Of a stretch of DNA of 16,250 bases, positions 1 through 6,888 are shown piece after piece (the stretch's first letter is position 1; each line of letters opens with the position of its first letter). The stretch covers positions 1-16,250 of the forward strand of contig CAVEJT010000022.1 of NCBI GenBank assembly GCA_963616135.1, given 5' to 3'. The notes under the pieces are model-generated. The model was not told where the DNA came from, made no database searches, and was given only the letters and a program-made list of their open reading frames with translations. A program made the position numbers and the translations under genes. The DNA is from UMGS1613 sp963616135. GTDB taxonomy: Bacteria > Bacillota_I > Bacilli_A > RF39 > UBA660.

Positions 1-36
1 AAATGTGCTTATGATGTAGAATTAGATTATGATTAA
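1..36 (+). CDS. 3-prime end of a truncated gene (tail KCAYDVELDYD)
   Basis: Reading from base 1 in frame gives KCAYDVELDYD and a TAA stop at 34-36. The same tail is encoded on the opposite strand at the right edge, so it belongs to a sequence present at least twice. I do not recognise the protein. A transposase tail lying just inside an element end is possible, but eleven residues are too few to say. The frame could also be chance. Confidence 0.3.
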   Translation, partial: KCAYDVELDYD

Positions 37-68
37 AAGTGGTGCGGTTGAAATTTCAAAAAAGAAAA
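1..68. repeat. Left copy of a perfect 68-bp terminal inverted repeat
   Basis: Bases 1-68 are the exact reverse complement of 16183-16250; identity stops at position 69. The repeat holds the end of a small plus-strand reading frame (stop 34-36), a GTGGTGCGGTTG segment, the palindrome TTGAAATTTCAA and an A-rich end. On the minus strand that A-rich end supplies the T-tract of the sufS terminator. It could be the end of a dispersed element such as an insertion sequence present in opposite orientations on both sides, an inverted repeat flanking an invertible segment, or an assembly-graph boundary. The sequence alone does not decide. Confidence 0.9.
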
Positions 69-94
69 AAGATTGATTAAACTCAATCTTTTTT
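65..94 (-). terminator. Rho-independent terminator of the suf operon
   Basis: AAAAAAGATTGA (65-76) pairs with TCAATCTTTTTT (83-94) around a 6-nt loop, a perfect 12-bp stem. Read on the minus strand it is followed by a T-rich run. The stem overlaps the sufS stop codon (93-95), and its distal T-tract lies in the terminal inverted repeat. Being symmetrical, it could also stop plus-strand transcription entering from the left edge. Confidence 0.8.
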
Positions 95-1286
95 ATATTA
101 ATTCATTGTTAATGTTAGGATTACTTAATACTTCTACAAGTTTATCTATTTCTTCTTTAGTATTATAGAAATAAAGACTTACTCTACAAGTGTTTTTAAT
201 ACCTATTTCTTCCTTCAATATTTTAGCACAATGATTACCTGCTCTTATACATATATTATATTTATTTAAATAAATTGCTACATCCTGTGGAAAAATATCC
301 TTTATATTAAATGTTATTATAGAACTTTCACTACTTTCATTATATATCATAATATTTGGTATTTTTTTCATTTGTTCTATAGCATATTTTCTAAGTTCTT
401 TTTCATAATTATTAATTTTATCTATACCAATATTTAATAAATAATTTATAACACTCCCAAACCCTATGACACCTGCTATATTAGGTGTTCCAGCCTCTAA
501 CATATGTGGCATACTATTATATATTCTATCTCCATTGTATTCAAAAGATGAGTTCATTCCCCCACCTACTATTATAGGTCTAATATCATTTAGTAAATCT
601 TCTTTTATATATATTACCCCAACTCCAGTAGGACCACACATTTTATGAGCAGAAAAAACTAAAAAGTCTACATCAAGTTCCATTACATCTATCTTAATAT
701 GAGGTACAGATTGAGCACCATCTATTAATACTTTGATATTTTTCTGATGAGCATATCGAATTATTTCTTTAATAGGTCTAATATCTCCTACTACATTTGT
801 TATATGCGCTAAACTTATGACTTTAGTATTAGGTGTTATTGCCTTTTTTACATTATCTAGAGTTACCTTTAATTCTTCATTTAAATCTATATAATTAACT
901 TTTATACCTATTTCATCTTTAAGTTCAAACCATGGAAGTATATTTGAAGCATGTTCAGCCTTAGTAATTAGCACTTCATCACCACTATTTAAATAGTTTT
1001 TAAAATATCCAAAAATTATTTTATTTAATGAATCAGTAGCATTATTAGTAAAAGCTATTTGATCACTACTTTTAGCATTTATAAGATCTCTAACTAACTT
1101 TCTTGTATTCTCATACATAGTATCAGTTTTTATACTGATATCATAATCACCCCTATGAGCATTAGAACTATAATTGTTATAGTAATCACTTATGCTTTCA
1201 CTTAGTACATATGGTTTCAATGTTGTCGCACCATTATCAAAATATATTAAATCACTATTAAGTAATTTAAAATCATCTCGATTCAT
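93..1286 (-). CDS. sufS: SufS cysteine desulfurase
   Basis: This is a PLP-dependent class V aminotransferase-fold enzyme that takes sulfur from L-cysteine as a persulfide for Fe-S cluster assembly in the cytosol. Its 397 residues match the usual SufS length of about 400. Visible features are the FDNGATTLKP start (16-25), His111 in the KAEHASN segment, DGAQ (189-192), the PLP lysine Lys215 in SAHK, and the active-site Cys353 in IRAGNHCA near the C-terminus, followed by CRVS and YNTKEEID. The start follows a strong GGAGGTG site and lies 3 nt after sufD, so it is the last gene of sufC-sufD-sufS. No sufU or sufE partner follows it; a terminator does. The HCA motif and SUF context make SufS more likely than NifS/IscS. 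Confidence 0.93.
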   Translation of the reverse strand: MNRDDFKLLNSDLIYFDNGATTLKPYVLSESISDYYNNYSSNAHRGDYDISIKTDTMYENTRKLVRDLINAKSSDQIAFTNNATDSLNKIIFGYFKNYLNSGDEVLITKAEHASNILPWFELKDEIGIKVNYIDLNEELKVTLDNVKKAITPNTKVISLAHITNVVGDIRPIKEIIRYAHQKNIKVLIDGAQSVPHIKIDVMELDVDFLVFSAHKMCGPTGVGVIYIKEDLLNDIRPIIVGGGMNSSFEYNGDRIYNSMPHMLEAGTPNIAGVIGFGSVINYLLNIGIDKINNYEKELRKYAIEQMKKIPNIMIYNESSESSIITFNIKDIFPQDVAIYLNKYNICIRAGNHCAKILKEEIGIKNTCRVSLYFYNTKEEIDKLVEVLSNPNINNELI

Positions 1287-1289
1287 AAA

Positions 1290-2090
1290 TCACCTCCAAT
1301 ACTTATTAATATTCTTTGTAATACTCTTTAATATTTTTTTGTTAGATATATCACTAACTAAAAAACCTGTAATTAATAGTTTAATAGCATTATTATAATC
1401 TATACCTCTACTTTGAATATAAAACATTTCTTCATCACTAAATTTTCCTATTAGTGCTGAATGTGATGCTTCTACATCATTACAATCTATATAAAGATTT
1501 GGTAATATTTCACATTTATTATTAGTTAAATTTATAATTCTATTATTTTGATTTACTATGCATCCTGTAATATTTTTTGGAACAAAAGAAGACACTTGAT
1601 AAATTATATTACCATTTTCTACGCAAACGCCATTATTCTTAATATTACTAGTTGTATTTTTATATCTATGGAATATATGATAATCATAAGTCTCTTTATT
1701 ATTACTTATTGTCTTGAAATTATAATCTAAATTAGCTCTTTCACCTTTTAATTCTGCTATTATCATTTCTTTTATACTATCTACATTTTGAAATTTAAAA
1801 ACATTACAAGTACTACTTTCATTTAAGTTATACTTATATTGTATTTTACCACCGACACCACTCGACAATATATTTAAATTAAAAGTTACATTATCTTCTA
1901 TTTTTATATTAAAATTAAGTTTACTTTCCTCTTCTAATTTAATATCTAAATCTAAAGAGCAATCTTTTATTACCGTTATTTTAATCTCGTTGATTGCAAA
2001 TAAACATTCTTTTTCAAAACACTCAATTTTTATATTGCTATCTACATTTACAATTTCTAAACTATCATTAACTAATTTTATTTTATTCAT
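1290..2090 (-). CDS. sufD: Short SufB/SufD-family Fe-S scaffold protein
   Basis: This is a 266-residue SufBD-core protein, the partner of the SufC ATPase in cluster assembly. The C-terminal signature is clear: YIDCNDVEASHSALIG (200-215), then YIQSRGI (224-230). The middle shows the HR-x-x-NT-x-S segment (141-148) typical of the family's beta-helix. SufB and SufD are usually over 400 residues; the N-terminal helical region is missing. His210 aligns by eye with the SufD interface histidine, while Cys203 sits about where SufB carries its conserved cysteine, so one protein may carry both residues. It overlaps sufC by 8 nt and is 3 nt upstream of sufS. It is named sufD for overall similarity and may act as a homodimer; that is inference. 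Confidence 0.8.
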   Translation of the reverse strand: MNKIKLVNDSLEIVNVDSNIKIECFEKECLFAINEIKITVIKDCSLDLDIKLEEESKLNFNIKIEDNVTFNLNILSSGVGGKIQYKYNLNESSTCNVFKFQNVDSIKEMIIAELKGERANLDYNFKTISNNKETYDYHIFHRYKNTTSNIKNNGVCVENGNIIYQVSSFVPKNITGCIVNQNNRIINLTNNKCEILPNLYIDCNDVEASHSALIGKFSDEEMFYIQSRGIDYNNAIKLLITGFLVSDISNKKILKSITKNINKYWR

Positions 2091-2874
2091 TTTTTAATTT
2101 TTCCTTTATAGCACATACACCAATAGAATTAACTTTTTTAACACTTATATTTTTAAATCCTTCTTTCTCTATTTTTTTAACTAAAGAAGCATCTCCAGAT
2201 TCAACTATTTTTCCTTCACTTATTATATGTACAAAAGTAGGTTTTATGTAATCAAGAAGCCTTTCATAATGTGTAATTAATAAAATTGCTGGATTGTTCT
2301 CTTTATAATACTTCATAACAGATTCACCAACAATTTTTAAACTATCTACATCAAGTCCAGAATCTATTTCATCAAGCATTATAAATGATGGTTTCAACAT
2401 ATACATTTGAAGAATTTCATTTTTCTTTCTTTCTCCTCCACTAAATCCTTGATTTATACCTCTATGAATCATATCTTTATCCATTTTTAACATATCTACA
2501 GTATTTTCAACATTATTAATAAAATCAAACAATTTAAAATTTTCTTTTTCCCTTATGCTAAGTGCACTACGAAGAAAATCGGCATTTGTTACACCTTCTA
2601 TTTCCATAGGTAATTGCATTCCTAAAAATATACCTAAACGTGCTCTTTCATCTACGCTTAAATTATTTAATAATATATCGTTGTAGTAAATAGTTCCACT
2701 TTCTATCTTATAATTAGAATCACCCATTATAACTTTAGTAAGCGTACTCTTACCTATACCATTAGGACCCATCAAAACATGTATTTCTCCACTATTTATA
2801 GTTAAACTAAAATCTTTTAATACTATTTTATTTTCAACAGATACTGTTAGATTATCAATTTTTAATGTATTCAT
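2083..2874 (-). CDS. sufC: SufC Fe-S assembly ATPase
   Basis: This cytosolic ABC-type ATPase binds SufB/D and drives the shape change needed to build Fe-S clusters. It has 263 residues, close to the normal length of about 250. Motifs in order are Walker A GPNGIGKST (36-44), a Q-loop around GMQLP (85-89), the signature FSGGERKKNEI (144-154), Walker B FIMLDEIDSGLD (164-175) and the H-loop THY (201-203). The ERKKNEILQM sequence after the signature is characteristic of SufC rather than transporter ATPases. It is the first gene of the operon, preceded by a GGAGATGA ribosome binding site. The C-terminus overlaps the sufD start by 8 nt, suggesting translational coupling. Confidence 0.95.
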   Translation of the reverse strand: MNTLKIDNLTVSVENKIVLKDFSLTINSGEIHVLMGPNGIGKSTLTKVIMGDSNYKIESGTIYYNDILLNNLSVDERARLGIFLGMQLPMEIEGVTNADFLRSALSIREKENFKLFDFINNVENTVDMLKMDKDMIHRGINQGFSGGERKKNEILQMYMLKPSFIMLDEIDSGLDVDSLKIVGESVMKYYKENNPAILLITHYERLLDYIKPTFVHIISEGKIVESGDASLVKKIEKEGFKNISVKKVNSIGVCAIKEKLKNE

Positions 2875-2892
2875 AGTCTCATCTCCTAAATC

Positions 2893-2898
2893 ATTATA
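2893..2898 (-). promoter_or_regulatory. Probable -10 box of the suf operon
   Basis: On the minus strand TATAAT lies about 20 nt upstream of the sufC start, ahead of GGAGATGA. No convincing -35 hexamer is present at 16-18 nt; the best is TTTATT at 2916-2921. The -10 assignment is plausible but the promoter may depend on an activator. Confidence 0.4.
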
Positions 2899-2971
2899 CT
2901 AAAAAAACAATAAAAAATAAAGAAATATAAATGTTTTTGTATATTTTTTTATATATTTTTCATAATAAACA

Positions 2972-2990
2972 TGAATATTCGCAGTATTCA
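2972..2990. promoter_or_regulatory. Candidate operator dyad between suf and the HIT gene
   Basis: TGAATA (2972-2977) and TATTCA (2985-2990) are perfect inverted arms around a 7-nt TTCGCAG centre. It lies roughly midway in the 184-bp region between divergent sufC and the HIT gene, where a regulator controlling one or both could bind. A suf regulator of the Rrf2 or Fur type would be logical, but the motif matches no consensus I can name with confidence. In AT-rich DNA a 6-bp dyad can arise by chance. Confidence 0.3.
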
Positions 2991-2994
2991 CGTC

Positions 2995-3016
2995 AAAAAG
3001 AGTTATTGCTCTTTTT
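2995..3016 (+). terminator. Terminator-like hairpin in the leader of the HIT gene
   Basis: AAAAAGAG (2995-3002) pairs with CTCTTTTT (3009-3016) around TTATTG, followed by ATTTTTCTT on the plus strand. It lies upstream of the HIT gene rather than after any gene, so it may end a short leader transcript, act as an attenuator, or stop readthrough. No upstream coding frame accounts for it. Confidence 0.5.
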
Positions 3017-3058
3017 ATTTTTCTTAAAATTTGATACAATTATATAGGAGATGATTTT

Positions 3059-3457
3059 ATGGATTGCTTATTTTGTAAAATAGCAAGTGGAGAAATTCCA
3101 AGTTATAAAATTTATGAGGATGATATAGTTTTTGCTTTCTTAGATATTAATCCAGATAGTGATGGTCATGCATTAATAATACCTAAAAAACACTTTAAAG
3201 ATTTAGATGATATTGATGATATAACATTAAATTATGTAAATAAAGTAGCAAAAAGATTAAAAAAACTATTAGAAGAAAAACTTAATTGCGATGGTATATC
3301 TTTATTACAAAATAACGGTATAGTACAAGAAATAAAACACTATCACTTACATTTAAAACCTTACTATAACAATAGAAAATCTATAGAAATGATTAAACAT
3401 AATGAATATATTAATCCTAATATAGAAGAAGTATATAACAAAATAAAAGAGAATTGA
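3059..3457 (+). CDS. HIT-family (histidine triad) nucleotide hydrolase
   Basis: This is a small cytosolic hydrolase of the HINT/HIT group, which usually cleaves nucleoside phosphoramidates, AMP-lysine-type adducts or dinucleoside polyphosphates. Its 132 residues match the family. The N-terminus CLFCKIASGEIPS (3-15), the DINPDSDGHALIIPKKH segment (29-45) and the HYHLHLK triad (94-100; His94, His96, His98) are diagnostic, with NNG (85-87) before the triad. The start follows AGGAGATGA with normal spacing. It is divergent from suf and convergent with the NDP kinase gene, sharing a terminator. The exact substrate cannot be read from sequence. Confidence 0.92.
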   Translation: MDCLFCKIASGEIPSYKIYEDDIVFAFLDINPDSDGHALIIPKKHFKDLDDIDDITLNYVNKVAKRLKKLLEEKLNCDGISLLQNNGIVQEIKHYHLHLKPYYNNRKSIEMIKHNEYINPNIEEVYNKIKEN

Positions 3458-3476
3458 TTTTCTCTTTTATTTTGTT
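3437..3476. terminator. Bidirectional terminator between the HIT gene and ndk
   Basis: A perfect 17-bp stem (3437-3453 with 3460-3476) encloses a 6-nt loop and is A-rich on one arm and T-rich on the other, so it can work from either strand. It contains the stop codons of both convergent genes, the HIT TGA at 3455-3457 and the ndk stop at 3467-3469. Confidence 0.85.
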
Positions 3477-4249
3477 TTAGTCTTAGTTTTAAAAAATCTA
3501 TTTATTTCTATATATGCATTCTCATCTGAATCTGACCCATGTATAGCATTATACATTTTATCAGTACCAAACATTCCTCTAATTGTTTTTTTAGATGCTT
3601 TTGTACTGTCTGTAGGCCCCATTAAATTTCTTAATTTTGAAACCGCATCTTCACCTTCTAATATCATAATTGCTACAGGTGCGCTCATCATAAATTTTTT
3701 TAAATCAGGATAAAAAGGCATATTTAACAAATGAGAATAATGTTCATCCACTAATTCTTCATTTAAGTTCTCTATTTTATACTTTTTGATCTTTAATCCA
3801 TTGTTGTAAAACATTTCAACTATTTTATCGATATTTGGCATTCCATCTGGTTTTATGATTGCCAAAGTTTCACTAACATCATAAATACTGCTTTTATTTA
3901 TATATAATAAGAAATTTTGAATTTCTTCTAAAGAAAGGTTAGATTTTCCACATAACATATCAAACTTACTCATATAATCTTTAAATTTAATCTCCTTATG
4001 GTTATTAGGCATTACTAAATCTCCACGAAAAGCAATTTCCCTATCTTTTTCTTTATTCCAATCCAATATTTCACTACCAGTAATTAAGTCTACACACCTA
4101 TCATTATTTTTTAAATATAATTTATTTTCCACACCAACAACTTCTTTTATTAATGCTTTATTTAATGATAATGAATTTATATTGGCCATTTTTATATTTA
4201 TTTTACCAACTTCACCAATATATAGTTTACTTATATCATACTTTTTCAT
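3467..4249 (-). CDS. ndk: Nucleoside diphosphate kinase with N-terminal extension
   Basis: The C-terminal half (about residues 127-254) is an NDP kinase domain, which moves the gamma phosphate between nucleoside di- and triphosphates through a phosphohistidine. Visible are LAIIKPDGM (Lys133), HYSHLLNMPFYP, the GPTDS-x4-KKTIRGMFG segment, and NAIHGSDS with catalytic His237. The usual arginine-glycine after KPDGV is replaced by PNI. Ordinary NDP kinases are about 140 residues; this one has 260. The first 125 or so residues form a soluble extension that I cannot assign. The start is at 4249, not an upstream ATG at 4285, because GAGGTGG precedes it. The C-terminal KTKTKTK tail is encoded inside the shared terminator. 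It follows pnp after a terminator. Confidence 0.88.
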   Translation of the reverse strand: MKKYDISKLYIGEVGKINIKMANINSLSLNKALIKEVVGVENKLYLKNNDRCVDLITGSEILDWNKEKDREIAFRGDLVMPNNHKEIKFKDYMSKFDMLCGKSNLSLEEIQNFLLYINKSSIYDVSETLAIIKPDGMPNIDKIVEMFYNNGLKIKKYKIENLNEELVDEHYSHLLNMPFYPDLKKFMMSAPVAIMILEGEDAVSKLRNLMGPTDSTKASKKTIRGMFGTDKMYNAIHGSDSDENAYIEINRFFKTKTKTK

Positions 4250-4289
4250 ATAACCACCTCGTTTTAATATAATAACATTAAACATTTAA

Positions 4290-4316
4290 AAAAGCAACTA
4301 TTTAATAGCTGCTTTT
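4290..4316 (-). terminator. Terminator after pnp
   Basis: On the minus strand AAAAGCAGCTA pairs with TAGTTGCTTTT (one G-U pair) around a 5-nt loop, followed by further T residues. The stem includes the pnp stop codon at 4298-4300. It lies between pnp and ndk and probably limits, rather than abolishes, readthrough into ndk. Confidence 0.75.
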
Positions 4317-6427
4317 CTTGAAAAATTAAGTCTTCCACGTTTGTCATAACCCAAACATTTAACTATAATTTCATCGCCTTCTTTTACTATATCACTTACA
4401 TGTTCAACTCTTTCTGTATCAAGTTCTGAAATATGTACCATTCCTTCACATCCAGGCCAAATTTCTACAAAACATCCAGCTTCTATTATTTTAACAACTT
4501 TAGCATTATATATTTTACCTTCTTCTGGAGTTCTTACTATATCCTTAATCATATTAGCTGTTTTTTCTATTATTTCTTTATCAGTATGATAAATAACAAC
4601 TCTACCGTCATCTTCTAAATCTACTTTAACAGCATTAACATCATTTACTGCATTTACACCAGAAGCCTCAAGTATAATCTTAGTAATTGTGTCTCCACCT
4701 TTACCTATAACTTCTTTAATTTTATTAGGATCTATCATAAATGTTTCAGTCTTTGGAGCGTATTTACTAACTTCCTTTCGTGGTTCTGGTATTTGAGTCG
4801 TTATTTTATCTAAGATTTCCATACGAGCAACTTTTGCTTGCTCTAAAGCATTTTTTAATATTTCTTTAGTTATACCTTTAATTTTGATATCCATTTGAAG
4901 TGCGCATATACCATTTTTAGTACCTGCAACTTTAAAATCCATGTCTCCTAGATGGTCTTCCATACCTTGAATGTCAGTTAATATTGTATAATCATCACCA
5001 TATGTAATTAATCCCATAGCAATTCCAGCAACAGGAGATTTAATAGGAACACCAGCAGCCATTAAACTCATACATCCAGCACATATACTTGCTTGAGAAG
5101 ATGAACCATTAGACTCAAGTATTTCTGATACAACACGAATTGTATAAGGAAATTCTTCTTCACTAGGTATTACTTGAGCAAGAGCTCGTTCACCAAGGGC
5201 TCCATGGCCTATTTCACGTCTTCCAGGAGCTCCATATCTACCAGTTTCTCCAACTGAAAATTGTGGAAAATTATAATGTAACATAAATCTTTTTTCAGTT
5301 TCTAAGTCAAGTCCATCTAGTATTTGATGTTCTCCAAGAGCACCTAGAGTAGTTACACTTAAACTTTGAGTTTCACCACGAGTAAATAGTGCTGAACCAT
5401 GTGTTCTTGGAAGTAAGTCTATATCAGTTGATATTGGTCTAATTTCAGTCATAGCTCGTCCATCAGCACGCATACCTTCTTTAACAACTATAGATCTAAA
5501 TAAATTATACTCTACCTCTCCAAATACAAGTTTAACACTTGTTAAAAGTTTATTTAATTCTTCTGGTTCTAAATCTTTATTTTTTTCTTCATACTTAGAA
5601 ACTATTTCCTCTTTTAATGAATCAATAGCATTATATTTAGTTAATTTATCTTTAATACGAAGTGCTTCATCTAATCTTTTAGTACAATATTCTGTTACAT
5701 AATTTCTTACATCATCACTTATAGGCAATACTTCGTATTCCATTTTTTCTTCGCCTACTTCTGAAATTATTTCATTTTCAAAAGCACATAACTCTTTAAT
5801 TGCTTCATGTCCAAACATTAAAGCCTCTAACATATCATCTTCTGATACTTCCTTAGAACCTGCTTCAACCATATTAATCGCATCACTAGTACCTGCTACA
5901 GTAAGCTCTATATCAGTAAGGTCAGTTTCTTCAACAGTTGGATTTATAACAAATTCACCATTTACTCTACCAACTTTAACACCTGCTATAGGTCCATCAA
6001 AAGGTATTTTTGATATACTTGTACATAACGAAGATCCAAACATAGCAGCAAGTTCTGGAGAATTATCAGGATCTACCGATAATACTGTATTTACTATTTG
6101 AACCTCATTTTTAAAATCCTCTGGAAACATTGGACGCATAGGTCTATCAATCATACGAGCCGCAAGTGTTGCTGCTTCAGTAGGTCTTCCTTCTCTTTTT
6201 ATAAATCCACCAGGTATTTTTCCTACAGAATATAATTTTTCTTGATATAAAACCATTAGTGGAAAAAAGTCAGATAATACATTAGCATTCTTACTGACAA
6301 CTACAGTTGATAACACCACTGTATCTCCATATCTAACTAAACAAGAACCACTTGCTTGTTTTGCAAGTTCTCCAATTTCTACAACTAATTTTCTTCCTCT
6401 AAAATCTAATTCGAATACTTTCTTCAT
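4298..6427 (-). CDS. pnp: Polyribonucleotide nucleotidyltransferase (PNPase)
   Basis: This phosphate-dependent 3-prime to 5-prime exoribonuclease forms a trimeric ring in RNA turnover. Its 709 residues are full length. Order: first RNase PH domain (about 10-140), helical linker (about 235-300), second catalytic RNase PH domain (about 310-535) with the phosphate-binding SNGSSS (439-444) and GDMDFKVAG (494-502), KH domain with VIGKGG (573-578), and S1 domain (about 636-706). The KH domain has a small insertion after the GXXG helix, where VNAV is repeated (591-594 and 597-600). The start follows GGAGGAATT. It lies downstream of rpsO, the conserved rpsO-pnp order, with a hairpin in the 64-nt gap. 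Confidence 0.97.
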   Translation of the reverse strand: MKKVFELDFRGRKLVVEIGELAKQASGSCLVRYGDTVVLSTVVVSKNANVLSDFFPLMVLYQEKLYSVGKIPGGFIKREGRPTEAATLAARMIDRPMRPMFPEDFKNEVQIVNTVLSVDPDNSPELAAMFGSSLCTSISKIPFDGPIAGVKVGRVNGEFVINPTVEETDLTDIELTVAGTSDAINMVEAGSKEVSEDDMLEALMFGHEAIKELCAFENEIISEVGEEKMEYEVLPISDDVRNYVTEYCTKRLDEALRIKDKLTKYNAIDSLKEEIVSKYEEKNKDLEPEELNKLLTSVKLVFGEVEYNLFRSIVVKEGMRADGRAMTEIRPISTDIDLLPRTHGSALFTRGETQSLSVTTLGALGEHQILDGLDLETEKRFMLHYNFPQFSVGETGRYGAPGRREIGHGALGERALAQVIPSEEEFPYTIRVVSEILESNGSSSQASICAGCMSLMAAGVPIKSPVAGIAMGLITYGDDYTILTDIQGMEDHLGDMDFKVAGTKNGICALQMDIKIKGITKEILKNALEQAKVARMEILDKITTQIPEPRKEVSKYAPKTETFMIDPNKIKEVIGKGGDTITKIILEASGVNAVNDVNAVKVDLEDDGRVVIYHTDKEIIEKTANMIKDIVRTPEEGKIYNAKVVKIIEAGCFVEIWPGCEGMVHISELDTERVEHVSDIVKEGDEIIVKCLGYDKRGRLNFSRKAAIK

Positions 6428-6451
6428 AATTCCTCCTTCAATTCAAATTAA

Positions 6452-6473
6452 AGACACTCAAAAAAGAGTGTCT
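6452..6473 (-). terminator. Hairpin between rpsO and pnp
   Basis: AGACACTC (6452-6459) and GAGTGTCT (6466-6473) form a perfect 8-bp stem with a 6-nt loop, which reads TTTTTT on the minus strand. The T-run after it is short (TTTAATTT), so it may be a weak terminator or a processing site in the pnp leader. In other bacteria a pnp leader hairpin is an RNase III target used for autoregulation; whether that applies here is inference. Confidence 0.55.
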
Positions 6474-6491
6474 ACGATTTAATAAATTTTT

Positions 6492-6761
6492 TTATTTTCT
6501 TAAGCCCAATTCTTTAACTATATTACGATATCTAGTAACATCATTTTTAATTAAATAACTTAATAAACTTTTTCTTTGACCAACTTTATGAAGTAATCCA
6601 CGTTTAGAATGATTATCCTTTGGATGCTCTTTAAAATGTTCAGTTAATTCCTTAATCTCTTCAGTTAAGATAGCTATTTGAACTTCTATAGATCCAGTAT
6701 CTTTTTCATTCTTACCAAACTTCTTAGTTAATTCTGCTTTTCTTTCCTTTGTTAAAGCCAT
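6492..6761 (-). CDS. rpsO: 30S ribosomal protein S15
   Basis: An 89-residue protein of normal length that binds 16S rRNA early in small-subunit assembly. The sequence runs from MALTKERKAEL to IVKELGLRK, with the family signature around GSIEVQIAILTEEI (residues 23-36), the HLKEHPKD-like stretch (here HFKEHPKDNHSKRGL, 42-56) and the RKSLLSYL segment. The start is set at 6761 because GAAAGGAG precedes it; upstream in-frame sequence has no ATG and belongs to the leader. It lies directly upstream of pnp, the widely conserved order. Confidence 0.96.
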   Translation of the reverse strand: MALTKERKAELTKKFGKNEKDTGSIEVQIAILTEEIKELTEHFKEHPKDNHSKRGLLHKVGQRKSLLSYLIKNDVTRYRNIVKELGLRK

Positions 6762-6834
6762 TTTAATTCTCCTTTCATATATTCGCTTATACCTAGTAGA
6801 AAATCGGAGTTTTTCCCCACCAAGAAATAAGTAC
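6762..6834 (-). promoter_or_regulatory. rpsO leader, possible S15 autoregulatory structure
   Basis: About 70 nt separate the predicted promoter from the rpsO start. The leader contains GGTGGGGAAAAACTCC, which can fold into a short G-C-rich hairpin (with one G-U pair), the richest GC patch in this AT-rich intergenic region. S15 represses its own mRNA in several bacterial groups through structurally different leaders. This one is compatible, but I cannot show that it matches a known class. Confidence 0.3.
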
Positions 6835-6840
6835 AATAAT

Positions 6841-6869
6841 AATATACACTATATTTTAAAAATATGCAA
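6841..6869 (-). promoter_or_regulatory. Candidate promoter for rpsO
   Basis: On the minus strand TTGCAT (6864-6869) and TATATT (6841-6846) are separated by 17 nt. The -10 box is good and the -35 partial. It lies between the ftsW stop and the rpsO leader. Confidence 0.4.
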
Positions 6870-6888
6870 GTGATTTTATAACTTAATA

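Noticed and set aside
466..648. Plus-strand frames inside sufS, sufD, pnp and ftsW, and a minus-strand frame inside pilB
   Set aside because: These are shadows of genes on the opposite strand. They lack ribosome binding sites and any protein-family features.
4249..4285. A longer NDP kinase starting at 4285
   Set aside because: The upstream ATG has no ribosome binding site, while GAGGTGG lies just before the ATG at 4249.
6762..6836. An N-terminally extended S15 protein
   Set aside because: The added 25 codons start with a non-ATG codon and cover the leader; the normal S15 start has GAAAGGAG in front.
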